Positions 18,330 through 28,276 of a DNA stretch of 64,000 nucleotides are shown here, one piece after another; position 1 is the first letter of the stretch, and each line of letters starts with the position of its first letter. The position numbers and the translations under genes were made by a program. Source of the DNA: JABMQB01 sp963678235 (lineage in GTDB: Bacteria > Bacteroidota > Bacteroidia > Bacteroidales > Prolixibacteraceae); assembly GCA_963678235.1 (NCBI GenBank), contig OY782766.1, positions 1,736,001-1,800,000 of the forward strand, in the 5' to 3' direction. The notes below the pieces were generated by a model. The model saw only the letters and a program-made list of their open reading frames with translations. It made no database searches and was not told where the DNA came from.

Positions 18330-18968
18330 ATGTTTGGCAAATTATACATAACAGGCATCATAATCGGGATAATGGTATCTATGCCATTGGGACCTATTGC
18401 TTTGCTTATCATCCAAAAAACGGTCAACAAAAACCGCTTATCCGGATTTATTTCGGGTATTGGAGTTGCTCTTTCCGATACATTTTATGCGGTTATTGCC
18501 GGGTTTAGCCTCACTTATATTGTTGCCATTATTAAAGAGAACCAACTATTTTTCCAAATATTCGGGGCACTTGCCTTGATCGGGCTTGGCTTGAACATAT
18601 TCTTTAAAAACCCAATAAAAGAAGTACGAAAATTTCGAAGAAGAGGAAATACCTACTTTCAGGATTTGTTTTTTTCATTTCTGATAACCATCTCAAATCC
18701 ATTGGTTGTATTGGTATTTTTGGCTGTATTAACAGGTTCTGGTGTTGTGCTTAGTATTTCTGAACCGTACCAGTCTTTTTCAATTATTGCAGGAATTTTT
18801 ACCGGAGGTTGTTTGTGGTGGCTTCTGCTCACAACTGTAATTGGCTTTTTCAGGCATAAGTTTAATTTGCGGGTGCTTTGGTGGTTCAATAAAATTGCGG
18901 GAGTTACAATCGTTGTTTTTGTAATTGCAACCGTTATTTATGCAATTCTCTTCAAACCCACTATTTAA
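18330..18968 (+). CDS. LysE-family amino-acid exporter
   Basis: 212-residue inner-membrane protein with about six hydrophobic segments. The N-terminus has the LysE signature MVSMPLGPIALLIIQKTVNKNR followed by SGIGVALSDTFYA. These proteins export amino acids or related metabolites. Its stop overlaps the end of the convergent SDR gene by 8 nt. Confidence 0.88.
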   Translation: MFGKLYITGIIIGIMVSMPLGPIALLIIQKTVNKNRLSGFISGIGVALSDTFYAVIAGFSLTYIVAIIKENQLFFQIFGALALIGLGLNIFFKNPIKEVRKFRRRGNTYFQDLFFSFLITISNPLVVLVFLAVLTGSGVVLSISEPYQSFSIIAGIFTGGCLWWLLLTTVIGFFRHKFNLRVLWWFNKIAGVTIVVFVIATVIYAILFKPTI

Positions 18969-19764
18969 AAGGTGAATTAGACTCCTGCGACATGTAATAA
19001 TAGTTAATTCGATCCAAAAAACGTGGTGTGCATTTTGAAAGAAAGACAGCTAACTTTCCTTCTTTAAATGTGAGGATAAGGGTACGTTTTCGTCTTTTTA
19101 CTGCCTTATAAATATGCCTTGCACATTCTTCGGACGACATCATTTTTTGCTCGTTTCGCGGTGATTCACCTTGTTTTTCACCACTTCCGTTTAATGCCGA
19201 TTCCCGAATTTCAGTTGCCGTAAATCCAGGTGCGGCAACCAGCACATGTAAGCCATTTTTAATATTCTCAATCCGAATTGTTTCCAATAATCCGCGAACC
19301 GCGAATTTTGAGGCTGAATAGGCAGTACGGCCCGGCAAGCCAACATAGCCAGCAATTGAATTCACACCTACCAATGAGCCTTTTGTCTCTAATAGGTAGG
19401 GCAATGCATATTTTGAACAATAAGCCGTACCCCAAAAATTTATGTCCATCAACTTTTTAAGCACATCTAAATCGGCATCTTTAAACAATGCCCGCATGCC
19501 AATGCCGGCATTATTTACCAATATATCTATTTTGCCAAATTTATCAACGGCTGATTTTATCAGGGCTTTACAATCCTCTTCTACTGACACATCGGTTTTA
19601 ACAGAGAGTATAGGAACATCCGGAAATTGCTTTTCAATTTCTACCAACCTATCCATCCTTCGGGCGGCCAACACCAATTTCGATCCTTCCAGAGCATACT
19701 TAATAGCCAGGGCTTTTCCTATTCCTGAAGAAGCCCCTGTAATAATTACGACTTTATCCTTCAT
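18961..19764 (-). CDS. Short-chain dehydrogenase/reductase (SDR)
   Basis: NAD(P)-dependent oxidoreductase of 267 residues. The start at MKDKVVIITG places the Rossmann motif TGASSGIGKA at residues 9-18; RR near 36 suggests NADP preference. Further motifs: NNAGIG near 87, catalytic Ser in NSIAG, YSASK catalytic Tyr/Lys, and PGFTATE. It is a classical SDR; the substrate is unknown. An upstream in-frame TTG overlaps the promoter region and was rejected as the start. Confidence 0.92.
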   Translation of the reverse strand: MKDKVVIITGASSGIGKALAIKYALEGSKLVLAARRMDRLVEIEKQFPDVPILSVKTDVSVEEDCKALIKSAVDKFGKIDILVNNAGIGMRALFKDADLDVLKKLMDINFWGTAYCSKYALPYLLETKGSLVGVNSIAGYVGLPGRTAYSASKFAVRGLLETIRIENIKNGLHVLVAAPGFTATEIRESALNGSGEKQGESPRNEQKMMSSEECARHIYKAVKRRKRTLILTFKEGKLAVFLSKCTPRFLDRINYYYMSQESNSPFK

Positions 19765-19783
19765 GTCTGTTAGTAATAACAAC

Positions 19784-19791
19784 CAAAAATA
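19784..19791 (-). promoter_or_regulatory. Bacteroidota -7 box (TATTTTTG) for the SDR gene
   Basis: Minus-strand TATTTTTG matches TAnnTTTG and ends 19 nt before the ATG at 19764, giving a short leader. No clear -33 partner. Confidence 0.45.
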
Positions 19792-20020
19792 GTGTTTTTA
19801 ATGGAAGGTCGTTTTACTATCTTCAAAAAAAACATATTCTATTTAACATCTTACTACTAAATAAAGTAAACAAGAGAAATAAAAAAAGAGTTATCATTCA
19901 GAAAATCAACACACTGATTTCGTACAAAGGATTCTTAGATAATCCTTCTTGCAGACTCTTTTTATCAAGATAAGGAATTCTTTCACTCGTAAACCCACAT
20001 GGATTTTTGGCAGTAATTTC

Positions 20021-20028
20021 TATATTTG
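20021..20028 (+). promoter_or_regulatory. Bacteroidota -7 box (TATATTTG) for the DUF819 gene
   Basis: TATATTTG fits TAnnTTTG and ends 24 nt before the ATG at 20053. The in-frame TTG at 20026 lies inside the box, so it cannot be the translation start if the box is used. Confidence 0.5.
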
Positions 20029-20052
20029 TTTAACAAAAATCTCATAAACAAC

Positions 20053-21324
20053 ATGCTGGTTAAGATACTTCTGATTCTTTTTTATTTTCTAACACCAATC
20101 CTTCTCATTTATTTATGCCATAAATCAAGCACACTCAATAAAATTGGGGCAGTTGTATTGGCTTACGCCGTTGGCTTGATCGTTGGGAATATTCGTATTA
20201 TTCCAAGGGGATCGGAAGCATATAAGGGATTATTATCAGGAAAAGTTGCACTACCCAGTGGGGAACTAAACGAATATTTTAACCAGGGGATAATAAATTC
20301 TCAAGATGTATTTCTTAACCAGATATCATCCACACAAGATTTGCTAATGACCATTGTGATCCCATTAGCCATTCCTCTGCTATTGTTTTCGCTGGATGTA
20401 AAGAAATGGCTTAAAATGGCAAAAGAAGCCTTTAAGTCATTGTTACTTGCAATGGTATCTTTATTGGTGGTAATCGTTGGCGGATATTTTCTATTTCAGG
20501 ATTCGATACATGAAAGCTGGAAAGTTTCGGGGATGCTCGTTGGAATCTATTCGGGGGGTACACCAAACCTGGCTGCAATTGCCACCGCCGTTGATGTTAG
20601 CCCAAACACGTTTATTTTAACGCATACCTATGATTTGGTGCTTGGCGCAATTTGCCTTCTGTTTTTGTTAACGCTGGCCCAACGTACCTTCAATTATTTT
20701 TTGCCCCATTTTAAAGATAGCCACGCTCATTTAAAGCTTAAAGATATGCTTGAGGAAAGCGAAGGGGTTGACAATTATCTCGGAATGCTCACAAAAAAAG
20801 GGTTTGTTCAGCTATCTAAAGCATTGGGACTATCCATTTTAGTTTTTGCAATTGGCGGCGCCCTCAGCCTGATTGTTCCCCAAAGTGCACAAATGGTAAC
20901 CGTTATTTTAACAATCACAACCCTGGGGCTTGTTCTTTCAATGGTGAAGTCGATCAATAAAATTGAAAAAACCTTTCAATTAGGTATGTATTTTATCATC
21001 GTCTTTTGCCTGATTGTATCCTCCATGGCCGACTTAAGGGGAATGTTTCAGGTGGATTCGTTGAACCTTTTCATTTTTGTTGCCCTGGCTGTTTTTGGAT
21101 CAATGATTATGCATGTTTTTTTATCCTGGATTTTTAAAGTTGATTCCGACACAACAATCATTACTATCACCGCACTAACTTACTCCCCGCCATTTGTCCC
21201 AGTTGTTGCAGGAGCATTGAAAAATAAAGAGGTCATTATAAGTGGGCTTACCGTTGGGATTTTAGGTTATGCTTTCGGAAATTATCTGGGGGTTTTTATT
21301 GCTTATTTTCTAAAAGGAATTTAG
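20053..21324 (+). CDS. DUF819-family integral membrane protein
   Basis: 423-residue polytopic membrane protein, about eleven hydrophobic segments. The ATG at 20053 (MLVKILLIL) is preferred. Family traits: LAYAVGLIVGN near residue 35, MTIVIPLAIPLLLFSLD, the glycine-rich SGMLVGIYSGGTPNLAAIATA near 165, and the C-terminal TYSPPFVPVVAGALKNKEVI. DUF819 proteins are putative permeases of unknown substrate. Transcribed alone in front of the TonB receptor (121-bp gap). Confidence 0.85.
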   Translation: MLVKILLILFYFLTPILLIYLCHKSSTLNKIGAVVLAYAVGLIVGNIRIIPRGSEAYKGLLSGKVALPSGELNEYFNQGIINSQDVFLNQISSTQDLLMTIVIPLAIPLLLFSLDVKKWLKMAKEAFKSLLLAMVSLLVVIVGGYFLFQDSIHESWKVSGMLVGIYSGGTPNLAAIATAVDVSPNTFILTHTYDLVLGAICLLFLLTLAQRTFNYFLPHFKDSHAHLKLKDMLEESEGVDNYLGMLTKKGFVQLSKALGLSILVFAIGGALSLIVPQSAQMVTVILTITTLGLVLSMVKSINKIEKTFQLGMYFIIVFCLIVSSMADLRGMFQVDSLNLFIFVALAVFGSMIMHVFLSWIFKVDSDTTIITITALTYSPPFVPVVAGALKNKEVIISGLTVGILGYAFGNYLGVFIAYFLKGI

Positions 21325-21445
21325 GAATCCTTCACTAAAAACATCGTTTCTTAAATTTAGGGCATTAATTATCAATTCTGCTGAACAATATGCTATTAAA
21401 ATCGTAGTTAAGCTTAAATTACCAACATATTGTAAAATTATCTCG

Positions 21446-23530
21446 ATGCACCTAAAACCTAAAATAAACCTGAGTTTTGGCATTTTAACCATCGGCTGGT
21501 TATTATTAGTTTCTCCCCTAAATGCAAAGATTCTTAATACTTCCGATACCATTCCTGTTAAAGATACACTAGGGTTAAACCAAACCATTGAACAGATTAC
21601 CATATCAGCGTTCAGGATTCCGTTTAACAGGTTAAACATACCTGCAACTGTTGATTACCTGCCTCAAGAATTATTAAATGAAGGCAATGCAATAACCCCA
21701 ATTGACGCCTTAAATAAAATTCCCGGGATTAATATGCACAACGGAACATATAACACCAACCGATTAACAATTAGGGGTATTGGGTCAAGGTCGCCGTATG
21801 CCACGAATAAAATTAAAGCTTATTTTGGAGAGATTCCGTTAAGTACAGGTGATGGGGAAACAACCTTAGAAGACTTGGAAACCGCGGGAATTGACCATGT
21901 GGAAATCATTAAGGGACCATCATCAAGCCTGTATGGCGCTGGTCTTGGTGGTACTATACTTTTTTACCCCCTGAATCCTGTTAAGAATTTTGTAAGCCAT
22001 GAAAGCACCCTTGCTTCCTTTAACACTGAAAAGCATGTCAGCTCTGCAGCAATAAAACGAGGTAATAGTTCGGTTTTTGCTTTGTATTCGAGACTAAACA
22101 GTGACGGTTTTAGAAACAACAACGAAACACAACGCGATAATTTTATGTTGAACTCCAAACTTTCGCTGGGAGCCAATTCAAACATTTCGATTTTAATGAA
22201 GGTCACAAAAATGAAGGCATTTATCCCAAGTTCAGTTGACCAATACACCTTTGAAAAAACCCCATGGAAAGCTGCTGAAAATTGGCAAAACATTAAAGGA
22301 TATGAGGATTATAGCAACGCTCAGCTGGGTGCTTCGTTAAATATGATTGGAAAAAGGTTCAATTCGGCAGTTTCCATTTTTGTCCAATTCCGAGATGCCG
22401 ACGAATTACGTCCATTTAATTTATTAAACGAAAAAACCAGGTCGTTTGGAACCAGGGGCAATTTTCAACGAATCTTTAATTTCAATACGTATCGTTTCAA
22501 CATAAGTGGCGGTTACGAAATATTCAGGGAAAAATACCTTTGGGAAACCTTTAACAACGATAACTCTTCAATGCTTTCGGACAATAAGGAGCACCGTAGT
22601 TATGAAAATATTTATATCCAGGGAGATTTTTCACGTTCCTCAAAAATGAATGTTTCGTTAGGTTTAAATTACAACAATACCCGTTATACATATACTGATC
22701 GTTTTCTTTCGAATGGTGATCAGTCAGGGGAACATAAATACACCCCGGTTTTGTCGCAGCGACTTGGATTTAATTATAAATTCCAATCGGAAATTGCATT
22801 CTACAGCAATATGAGTTATGGATTCTCGCCACCTAGCTTCGAAGAAACTTTGTATCCGGAAGGTACTATCAATCCCGATATTCAACCGGAAAAAGGATGG
22901 AATATTGAATTTGGGACACGCGGGAATGTTGGCTCAGCATTTACCTTTAATATCAGTTATTACCGGATTTATATTTCAGACCTGCTTGTTGCCCGAAGGA
23001 CTGGTGACGATGCCTGGGTTGGTGTGAATGCAGGAAAATCTGAACATCCAGGATTAGAGGTATATATGAAAATGTTGCTTACGCGCCCTGGGAGTTATCC
23101 TTCAATCATATTATCGGCAAATTCCAATATTGCCAATTACCATTTTACGGATTTCACCGATGAAGGAGTGGATTATTCAGGCAATTTATTGCCGGGCACA
23201 TCAAAGTTTTCTGCCTATGGAAGCGTTATTCTTTCGCCCTTTAAAAAGATGGATATTTCGGTAAAATATCGCCATAAAGGCGAAATGCCAGTGAACGATC
23301 TGAACTCAGAATTTTCTAATGCTTACGGGCTTACCGATATTCATGCACAATTTTCTGCAACCATTCGGAAGTTAGACTTGCGTTTAAAAGCCGGGGTAAA
23401 TAACTTGTTCGATATTAATTATGCCTCTATGATAGCGGTAAATGCCACGTCGTTTGGTGGGAGTGCGCCAAGGTATTATTATCCGGGCAATCCGATAAAT
23501 TATTTTGCGAGTATTTCTATTGGACTTTAA
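21446..23530 (+). CDS. TonB-dependent outer-membrane receptor
   Basis: 694-residue outer-membrane receptor with signal sequence (LTIGWLLLVSPLNAK, residues 14-28) and no STN or carboxypeptidase-like extension. The TonB box region is near ITISAFRIPFNR; the plug follows with LNKIPGINMHNGTYNTN, IRGIGSRSPYATNKI and EIIKGPSSSLYGAGLGG; the barrel ends with aromatic RYYYPGNPINYFASISIGL. The layout resembles siderophore/haem/cobalamin receptors more than SusC. Its end overlaps the convergent dus gene by 14 nt. The matching ABC importer is not adjacent, though a FecCD-type system lies at 49-52 kb. Ligand unknown. Confidence 0.9.
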   Translation: MHLKPKINLSFGILTIGWLLLVSPLNAKILNTSDTIPVKDTLGLNQTIEQITISAFRIPFNRLNIPATVDYLPQELLNEGNAITPIDALNKIPGINMHNGTYNTNRLTIRGIGSRSPYATNKIKAYFGEIPLSTGDGETTLEDLETAGIDHVEIIKGPSSSLYGAGLGGTILFYPLNPVKNFVSHESTLASFNTEKHVSSAAIKRGNSSVFALYSRLNSDGFRNNNETQRDNFMLNSKLSLGANSNISILMKVTKMKAFIPSSVDQYTFEKTPWKAAENWQNIKGYEDYSNAQLGASLNMIGKRFNSAVSIFVQFRDADELRPFNLLNEKTRSFGTRGNFQRIFNFNTYRFNISGGYEIFREKYLWETFNNDNSSMLSDNKEHRSYENIYIQGDFSRSSKMNVSLGLNYNNTRYTYTDRFLSNGDQSGEHKYTPVLSQRLGFNYKFQSEIAFYSNMSYGFSPPSFEETLYPEGTINPDIQPEKGWNIEFGTRGNVGSAFTFNISYYRIYISDLLVARRTGDDAWVGVNAGKSEHPGLEVYMKMLLTRPGSYPSIILSANSNIANYHFTDFTDEGVDYSGNLLPGTSKFSAYGSVILSPFKKMDISVKYRHKGEMPVNDLNSEFSNAYGLTDIHAQFSATIRKLDLRLKAGVNNLFDINYASMIAVNATSFGGSAPRYYYPGNPINYFASISIGL

Positions 23531-24500
23531 AGTAACTGTACACGTCGCTATAATCCTGCATTTCCATCAGGTCAGCCCTCATTTTGGTAGCACCTTCAAA
23601 GTTGTTTACATAAATTTTGTAGAACCTTTTAAGAATGTTGAAATTCTTTTTCCCGCTCCAGGTTTTTTCAAATAACCTGGTATGATCTATCAATCTTGAT
23701 ATTCTTTCATCCACGATAGGCTCCACACGACCAGGATCAAAAAACCATGGATCTTTAAAAATTCCCCTTCCAATCATCACTCCGTCCACACCTGTTTCAT
23801 CTACCCTTTTTAATCCTTCTGCATACGAAAATACATCACCGTTTCCATGCATTGGGATGGATGGATCGATTTGGTTTTTAAGCAAAACAGCCTTTTTTAT
23901 TTCGTCCCAGTTTGCTTCTCCGTCTGATTGCATTTGTTGGGTGCGTCCATGAAGGATGATGGAAGCAGGTTTTGTTTCCAGGATTGTTTGTATCCAATTT
24001 TCGGTGATATGCGCTTTTATTCCGGTTCGGGTTTTCACACTCACCGGCAAATTGGTTCCTTCTTTAACCGCGGCAACAATTTCTTTAGCCAATGTTGGTT
24101 GTGCAATGAGCGCACTGCAGGCTCCCTGTTTCACAATTTTTTTCACAGGGCATCCCATGTTAATATCCAATCCGTCAAACGAATAATTTTGAGTGATCCA
24201 CTGTGAAACCTTGTGATAAACCTCGGGTGTTTTTCCCCAAATCTGAGCCACCAATTTTACATTTAGTTGCTTTAAAAGCTTAACCTCGGAAGCATTTACA
24301 ATCAATCTTTCAGAAACGCGTTCGCGACCAACCGGATGGTTCAAGCCATCCACATTGCTGAACTCGGTAAATACAACATGTAATTTGCCAGGAGCTGAGT
24401 TACCCAATACAATTTCGCGAAAAACAGTATCAGTAACATCCTCCATGGGTGCCAAAGAAAAAACGGGCTCAGAAAATTCTTTCCAAAAATTGGATTCCAT
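23517..24500 (-). CDS. tRNA-dihydrouridine synthase (Dus family)
   Basis: FMN-dependent enzyme reducing uridine to dihydrouridine in tRNA. N-terminal SLAPMEDVTDTVFRE is the FMN-binding start; DINMGCPVKKIVKQGACSAL contains the catalytic cysteine region; SVKTRTGI and LHGRTQQM follow, and the C-terminal phosphate-binding motif is GVMIGRGIFKDPWFF. Length 327 is normal. Lies 4 nt downstream of trhO, so both tRNA-modification genes are probably cotranscribed. Confidence 0.94.
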   Translation of the reverse strand: MESNFWKEFSEPVFSLAPMEDVTDTVFREIVLGNSAPGKLHVVFTEFSNVDGLNHPVGRERVSERLIVNASEVKLLKQLNVKLVAQIWGKTPEVYHKVSQWITQNYSFDGLDINMGCPVKKIVKQGACSALIAQPTLAKEIVAAVKEGTNLPVSVKTRTGIKAHITENWIQTILETKPASIILHGRTQQMQSDGEANWDEIKKAVLLKNQIDPSIPMHGNGDVFSYAEGLKRVDETGVDGVMIGRGIFKDPWFFDPGRVEPIVDERISRLIDHTRLFEKTWSGKKNFNILKRFYKIYVNNFEGATKMRADLMEMQDYSDVYSYFKVQ

Positions 24501-24504
24501 GGTT

Positions 24505-25539
24505 CTAGTTATTGGCTTTTTCTTTTAAAGTTAAGCGTAAACTTTTACGGTACTTTTTTCGGTTGCCAAAATTAGCTTTTTTTGCAGGAACTGCCCCTTT
24601 CAACGAAAGTTTTAATTCTTCTTTACAATCATCGCTACAACAATTGTTATATTTTTTAGCGCATGCAGGGCACTGGATAAACAATAAATGACAGTTATCG
24701 TTTGCACAATTGGAATGGGTATCGTAGGGGGACCCGCACTGATGGCAACGTGCCACAATTTTTTCGCTGATGCTTTCGCCCATCCGTTCGTCAAACACAA
24801 AATTTTTACCGATAAATTTTGATTCCATTCCGTGCTCTTTAATTTGGCGGGCATACTCGATTATCCCTCCATGAAGCTGATTCACATCCTTAAACCCCTG
24901 GTGCTTCAGGTAGGCACTGGCTTTTTCGCAACGGATTCCGCCAGTGCAGTAAAGCAGCAATTTTTTGTCTTCTTTCCCTTTCAACTCATTGCTTACGATA
25001 TCAAGCTCTTCCCTAAATGTATCGGCTTCGGGACAAATAGCCCCTTCGAAGTAACCAATTTCGCTTTCATAATAATTTCGCATGTCAACCACAATGGTAT
25101 CCTCTGTTCCAACCAGGTTGTGAAACTCAAGGCCCGATAAATGATTCCCCACATTGGTTACATCAAATGACCTGTCTTCCAAACCATCGGCAACCAGTTT
25201 CGGGCGAACTTTTATGGTCAATTTATAAAACGACTTCCCATTGTCTTCAACCGCAAATTTAATTGGGATATCTTGAAATATTTCATATTTCCTGAGCGAT
25301 TCTAAAAATGCCTCAAAATGGTGTTCCGGAACACTCATTTGTGCATTAATACCTTCTTTTGCAACGTAAATCCTGCCAAAACAATTAAGGGCATTCCAAT
25401 CCTGATATATCTGATCCCTAAACGATTGTGGGTCTTCAATGTAAAAATACCGATAAAAAGAAATCGTTTTTCTGGTAAACGTTTCCTGAAACAAACGTTT
25501 TTTTAACTCTTCCCTGCTAATTCGATTGTATAAAAACAT
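24505..25539 (-). CDS. trhO: tRNA uridine-34 hydroxylase TrhO (YceA-type rhodanese)
   Basis: Rhodanese-fold enzyme that hydroxylates U34 of tRNAs. Start chosen at MFLYNRISREEL; the upstream in-frame start would lie on the -7 box. An N-terminal ACP-like domain (YFYIEDPQSFRDQIY, GRIYVAKEGINAQMSVP) precedes the rhodanese domain whose active-site cysteine is in LLYCTGGIRCEKASAYL. The C-terminus adds cysteine pairs (ARCHQCGSPYDTHSNCAN, CPACAKKYNNCC) and a basic tail, probably zinc-binding. 344 residues. Operon with dus (4-nt gap), a coherent tRNA-modification pair. Confidence 0.93.
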   Translation of the reverse strand: MFLYNRISREELKKRLFQETFTRKTISFYRYFYIEDPQSFRDQIYQDWNALNCFGRIYVAKEGINAQMSVPEHHFEAFLESLRKYEIFQDIPIKFAVEDNGKSFYKLTIKVRPKLVADGLEDRSFDVTNVGNHLSGLEFHNLVGTEDTIVVDMRNYYESEIGYFEGAICPEADTFREELDIVSNELKGKEDKKLLLYCTGGIRCEKASAYLKHQGFKDVNQLHGGIIEYARQIKEHGMESKFIGKNFVFDERMGESISEKIVARCHQCGSPYDTHSNCANDNCHLLFIQCPACAKKYNNCCSDDCKEELKLSLKGAVPAKKANFGNRKKYRKSLRLTLKEKANN

Positions 25540-25569
25540 TTTATTTTTATTGAGTCTAAATAAGAATCG

Positions 25570-25577
25570 CAAAGATA
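25570..25577 (-). promoter_or_regulatory. Bacteroidota -7 box (TATCTTTG) for trhO-dus
   Basis: Minus-strand TATCTTTG is an excellent TAnnTTTG match ending 30 nt before the ATG at 25539. Confidence 0.55.
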
Positions 25578-25627
25578 ATTTTTTATTCAGAAATACAAAT
25601 TATTAAGGAAGGGCTTAAAATGCAAAA

Positions 25628-25672
25628 CAAAAAAAGATGTACCCTGTTAATAGAATACATCTCTCTTTTTTC
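25628..25672 (-). terminator. Intrinsic terminator after the serine hydrolase gene
   Basis: Arms AGATGTA and TACATCT around a 14-nt loop; on the minus strand a run of T follows at once, on the plus strand CTCTTTTTT follows, so it may work in both directions. It lies 18-60 nt past the stop at 25690 and just upstream of the trhO promoter. Confidence 0.75.
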
Positions 25673-25689
25673 GTTCAAAAATATCTTGC

Positions 25690-26892
25690 TTATTTGATCA
25701 TCGATTTATCTACCAGTTTTTTAAATCTGTCGGCATATTTAAAATTCGATGGCATTAATTGAGCAAAAAACAGAACGATCATCTCATTTTGCGGATCGAT
25801 CCAGAATTTTGTGGAAGCAGCACCAGCCCAACCATATTCGTGGCTTGTTAAGTTAAATGAACCCGCCAGTCCGTAACTATAACCTTCTTTATAAGTCAAC
25901 CCATTGGGCATCTGGTCTGTCATTATTAATTTCACGGTTGATTCTTCTAAAATCCTGACTCCATCAAGTTCTCCGCCATTGAGCAGCATTCTACAAAAAC
26001 GCAGGTAATCATCCATTGTTGAAGTAAGTCCACCTCCACCCGACAAAAGGCTTACCGGCGCTTTAAAGGCATCGCTCATACCTCCTTTAATTTCCTGAAT
26101 TTTACCATCCTTTATTTCGAACACATCGCTAAACCTGTCCTGTTTCTCTTCGGGAACATAAAACCCGGTATCCTCCATTTTTAAGGGATCAAACAGCCTT
26201 GTTTTAAAAAACTCATCCAAAGGCATCCCTGATAAAACTTCAATTAAATAACCAGCAACATCAATCGATAAGCCATACTCCCATTTTGTGCCAGGTTGGT
26301 TTTTTAAAGGTACACCAGCAATGAGCTTAACTTTTTCCCCAATGGTTGATTCCCAACCACCTGCGCCTATTTCACGGTACAGTGAATCAACATAAGCTTT
26401 TTGGTCCCAACCATAGGGTATCCCGGAGGTGTGCGTTAACAAATGCCTGATTGTTAATTCTTCTATCTGGTCATCTAATTCTTTTGTCTCGGCATTATAC
26501 ACTTTTGCACCTTCAAATTCAGGAATATATTTTGCAACTTTGTCGTCAAGCTTAAATTTGCCTTCGTCAAATAAGGTCATCAGCGCAACTCCTGTGATAG
26601 GTTTTGTCATTGAAAAAATCCGATAAATGGTGTTGTCCTTTATAGGAAATTGATTTTCTATATCGGCAAAACCTTTGTTCTCACGAAGGACAATTTCTCC
26701 ATCTTTATAAATTAATGTGGAAACCCCTGCAAGTTTTCCATTGTCAATATATTCCTGCATTTTTTCGGATGCAACACGCAAGCTATCGCTTGACAGACCT
26801 ATGGCATCTGAACTGGAATTTTTGGTTGCCGGTTGGCACGATGTAAGAATAAAGAAGCCAATCAGCAAAATAAAAGAAAGGGTATTTTTCAT
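25690..26892 (-). CDS. Serine hydrolase, beta-lactamase class C family, lipoprotein
   Basis: 400-residue penicillin-binding-protein-like hydrolase exported as a lipoprotein (FFILTSCQ lipobox, Cys near residue 19). Catalytic SxxK is SMTK in YRIFSMTKPITGVAL near residue 92; TSGIPYGW and WEYGLSIDVAGYL (second motif Tyr) follow; SLLSGGGGLTSTMDDYLRF and the C-terminal GWAGAASTKFWIDP match the EstB/class C esterase group. These enzymes can be carboxylesterases, D-peptidases or beta-lactamases; the class C KTG motif is not obvious, so an esterase or peptidase is more likely. Followed by a clear terminator. Confidence 0.9.
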   Translation of the reverse strand: MKNTLSFILLIGFFILTSCQPATKNSSSDAIGLSSDSLRVASEKMQEYIDNGKLAGVSTLIYKDGEIVLRENKGFADIENQFPIKDNTIYRIFSMTKPITGVALMTLFDEGKFKLDDKVAKYIPEFEGAKVYNAETKELDDQIEELTIRHLLTHTSGIPYGWDQKAYVDSLYREIGAGGWESTIGEKVKLIAGVPLKNQPGTKWEYGLSIDVAGYLIEVLSGMPLDEFFKTRLFDPLKMEDTGFYVPEEKQDRFSDVFEIKDGKIQEIKGGMSDAFKAPVSLLSGGGGLTSTMDDYLRFCRMLLNGGELDGVRILEESTVKLIMTDQMPNGLTYKEGYSYGLAGSFNLTSHEYGWAGAASTKFWIDPQNEMIVLFFAQLMPSNFKYADRFKKLVDKSMIK

Positions 26893-26938
26893 TTCGGGTT
26901 AAATTATATAGTTATTGTGATTGATTTTTAGCGTATTC

Positions 26939-28276
26939 CTAAAATAAATAATTAAGACCGATGTACATTCCTGAGTTTCCATCCTGCTCGTTGGCTGCCA
27001 TCCCATAATCCAATGAAATAATAAAATTTTCGTTCATGGCAATCCTGAATCCCAAACCATAAGAGGTGTGCATTTTTTCTGAACCAAAATCGAAATATTC
27101 AGCTCCGGCGTTTGGTACGCTGTATGATGCAAAAGGATCCATAAATTCGATATTCTTTGTCACCTGCCCGAAATCAACAAACCCGTTTAAACCAAGATAA
27201 AAGTTATTGTTAATCCAACGGAAACGAGCAAATTTCCATCGCAATTCGGCGTTTGCATAAAAGAAACCGTCTCCAACAATCCTGTTCCTTCTGATTCCGC
27301 GCAATGATTTTGCACCACCCAAACCTTCGCTTGCTGCGCCTTTTAACACGGATGTTATTACCTGTGATTGATAATAAAATGGCACTTCACCTCCAATTGT
27401 GGATTGATAAGCCAACCTATATGCAAAAGATAAATCTTTCGGGACAAGTGTAAAATACTGCCGATGGATTAAACTGATTTTCGAGAAGCTACTTTCCCCT
27501 CCTAAAAACTCCGGTGCTGCTACAACCACAGCTTCAGTCCATATCCCTTTCATCGGATTTGGCCTGTTATCCCGGGTATCGTAAACCAAGCCTGCTTTTA
27601 CTATTGGCACAAAACCACCGTCGGCTTCTTCTTCCGAAATAATTCCCCAATCCTGGTATTTTTGATATAAGCCGTCAACATCCGGCAAATATTCTGAATC
27701 ATTGGTATCTTTCCCGTCGTTAAGTTTTTCAAGATCAACCGATTTTATTTTGAAATTTAATAAGTTGACCCCTGCTATCCATTTAAAATTATCACCCGAC
27801 AATTTCCCTTGTAAATCGACTTTAAAACGGAACATTTTACGGTCGTATTTGTAGAACATCCTGGTTAAATAATCGCCTGATTCGTCGTCGAACCAATCGG
27901 CATTCACCACTGATTCATATCCATTATAGCCATAAAAATCGTAGGCCTGATCCGACAAATAACTAATATCGACCGAAGTTTGTAAGCCTTTTATCAGCTT
28001 ATCCGAATCGTAATAAAAGCGGTTGATCCCACTTCCTTTTGTAAAACGTGACACCTCAAAATAAAGGGAATGGTTGTAATTCGGATAGCCACTTCCGTCA
28101 CCATAATCGTACAGGTTAACCAAAGCCCCATACTGAAATCCCAGATCGGTATCGAAAGTAATGGTTGGCAATGCGCCAAAATTCCACCCATCTTTGGCTA
28201 CTTCTTCTTTCTTATCCTGGGCAAACAAGCTTAAGTTTAAACACAAAATAGCAATGAGAAATACATTTTTTTTCAT
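26939..28276 (-). CDS. BamA/TamA-like (Omp85, D15 surface antigen) outer-membrane barrel protein
   Basis: 445 residues: signal peptide (FLIAILCLNLSLFAQ), then a beta-barrel without obvious POTRA repeats. Features of the Omp85 barrel include VYDTRDNRPNPMKGIW, the GAKSLRGIRRNRIVGDGFFYANAELRW segment that corresponds to the lid-lock (V/I)RG(F/Y) region, and a C-terminal aromatic strand NSGMYIGLNYLF. Short Omp85 proteins lacking POTRA domains are common in Bacteroidota and their cargo is unknown. Separate from the preceding gene by 46 bp. Confidence 0.85.
   Translation of the reverse strand: MKKNVFLIAILCLNLSLFAQDKKEEVAKDGWNFGALPTITFDTDLGFQYGALVNLYDYGDGSGYPNYNHSLYFEVSRFTKGSGINRFYYDSDKLIKGLQTSVDISYLSDQAYDFYGYNGYESVVNADWFDDESGDYLTRMFYKYDRKMFRFKVDLQGKLSGDNFKWIAGVNLLNFKIKSVDLEKLNDGKDTNDSEYLPDVDGLYQKYQDWGIISEEEADGGFVPIVKAGLVYDTRDNRPNPMKGIWTEAVVVAAPEFLGGESSFSKISLIHRQYFTLVPKDLSFAYRLAYQSTIGGEVPFYYQSQVITSVLKGAASEGLGGAKSLRGIRRNRIVGDGFFYANAELRWKFARFRWINNNFYLGLNGFVDFGQVTKNIEFMDPFASYSVPNAGAEYFDFGSEKMHTSYGLGFRIAMNENFIISLDYGMAANEQDGNSGMYIGLNYLF

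Noticed and set aside
20026..20052. TTG start for the DUF819 protein
   Set aside because: The TTG lies inside the -7 box TATATTTG; the ATG at 20053 gives a clean membrane-protein start.
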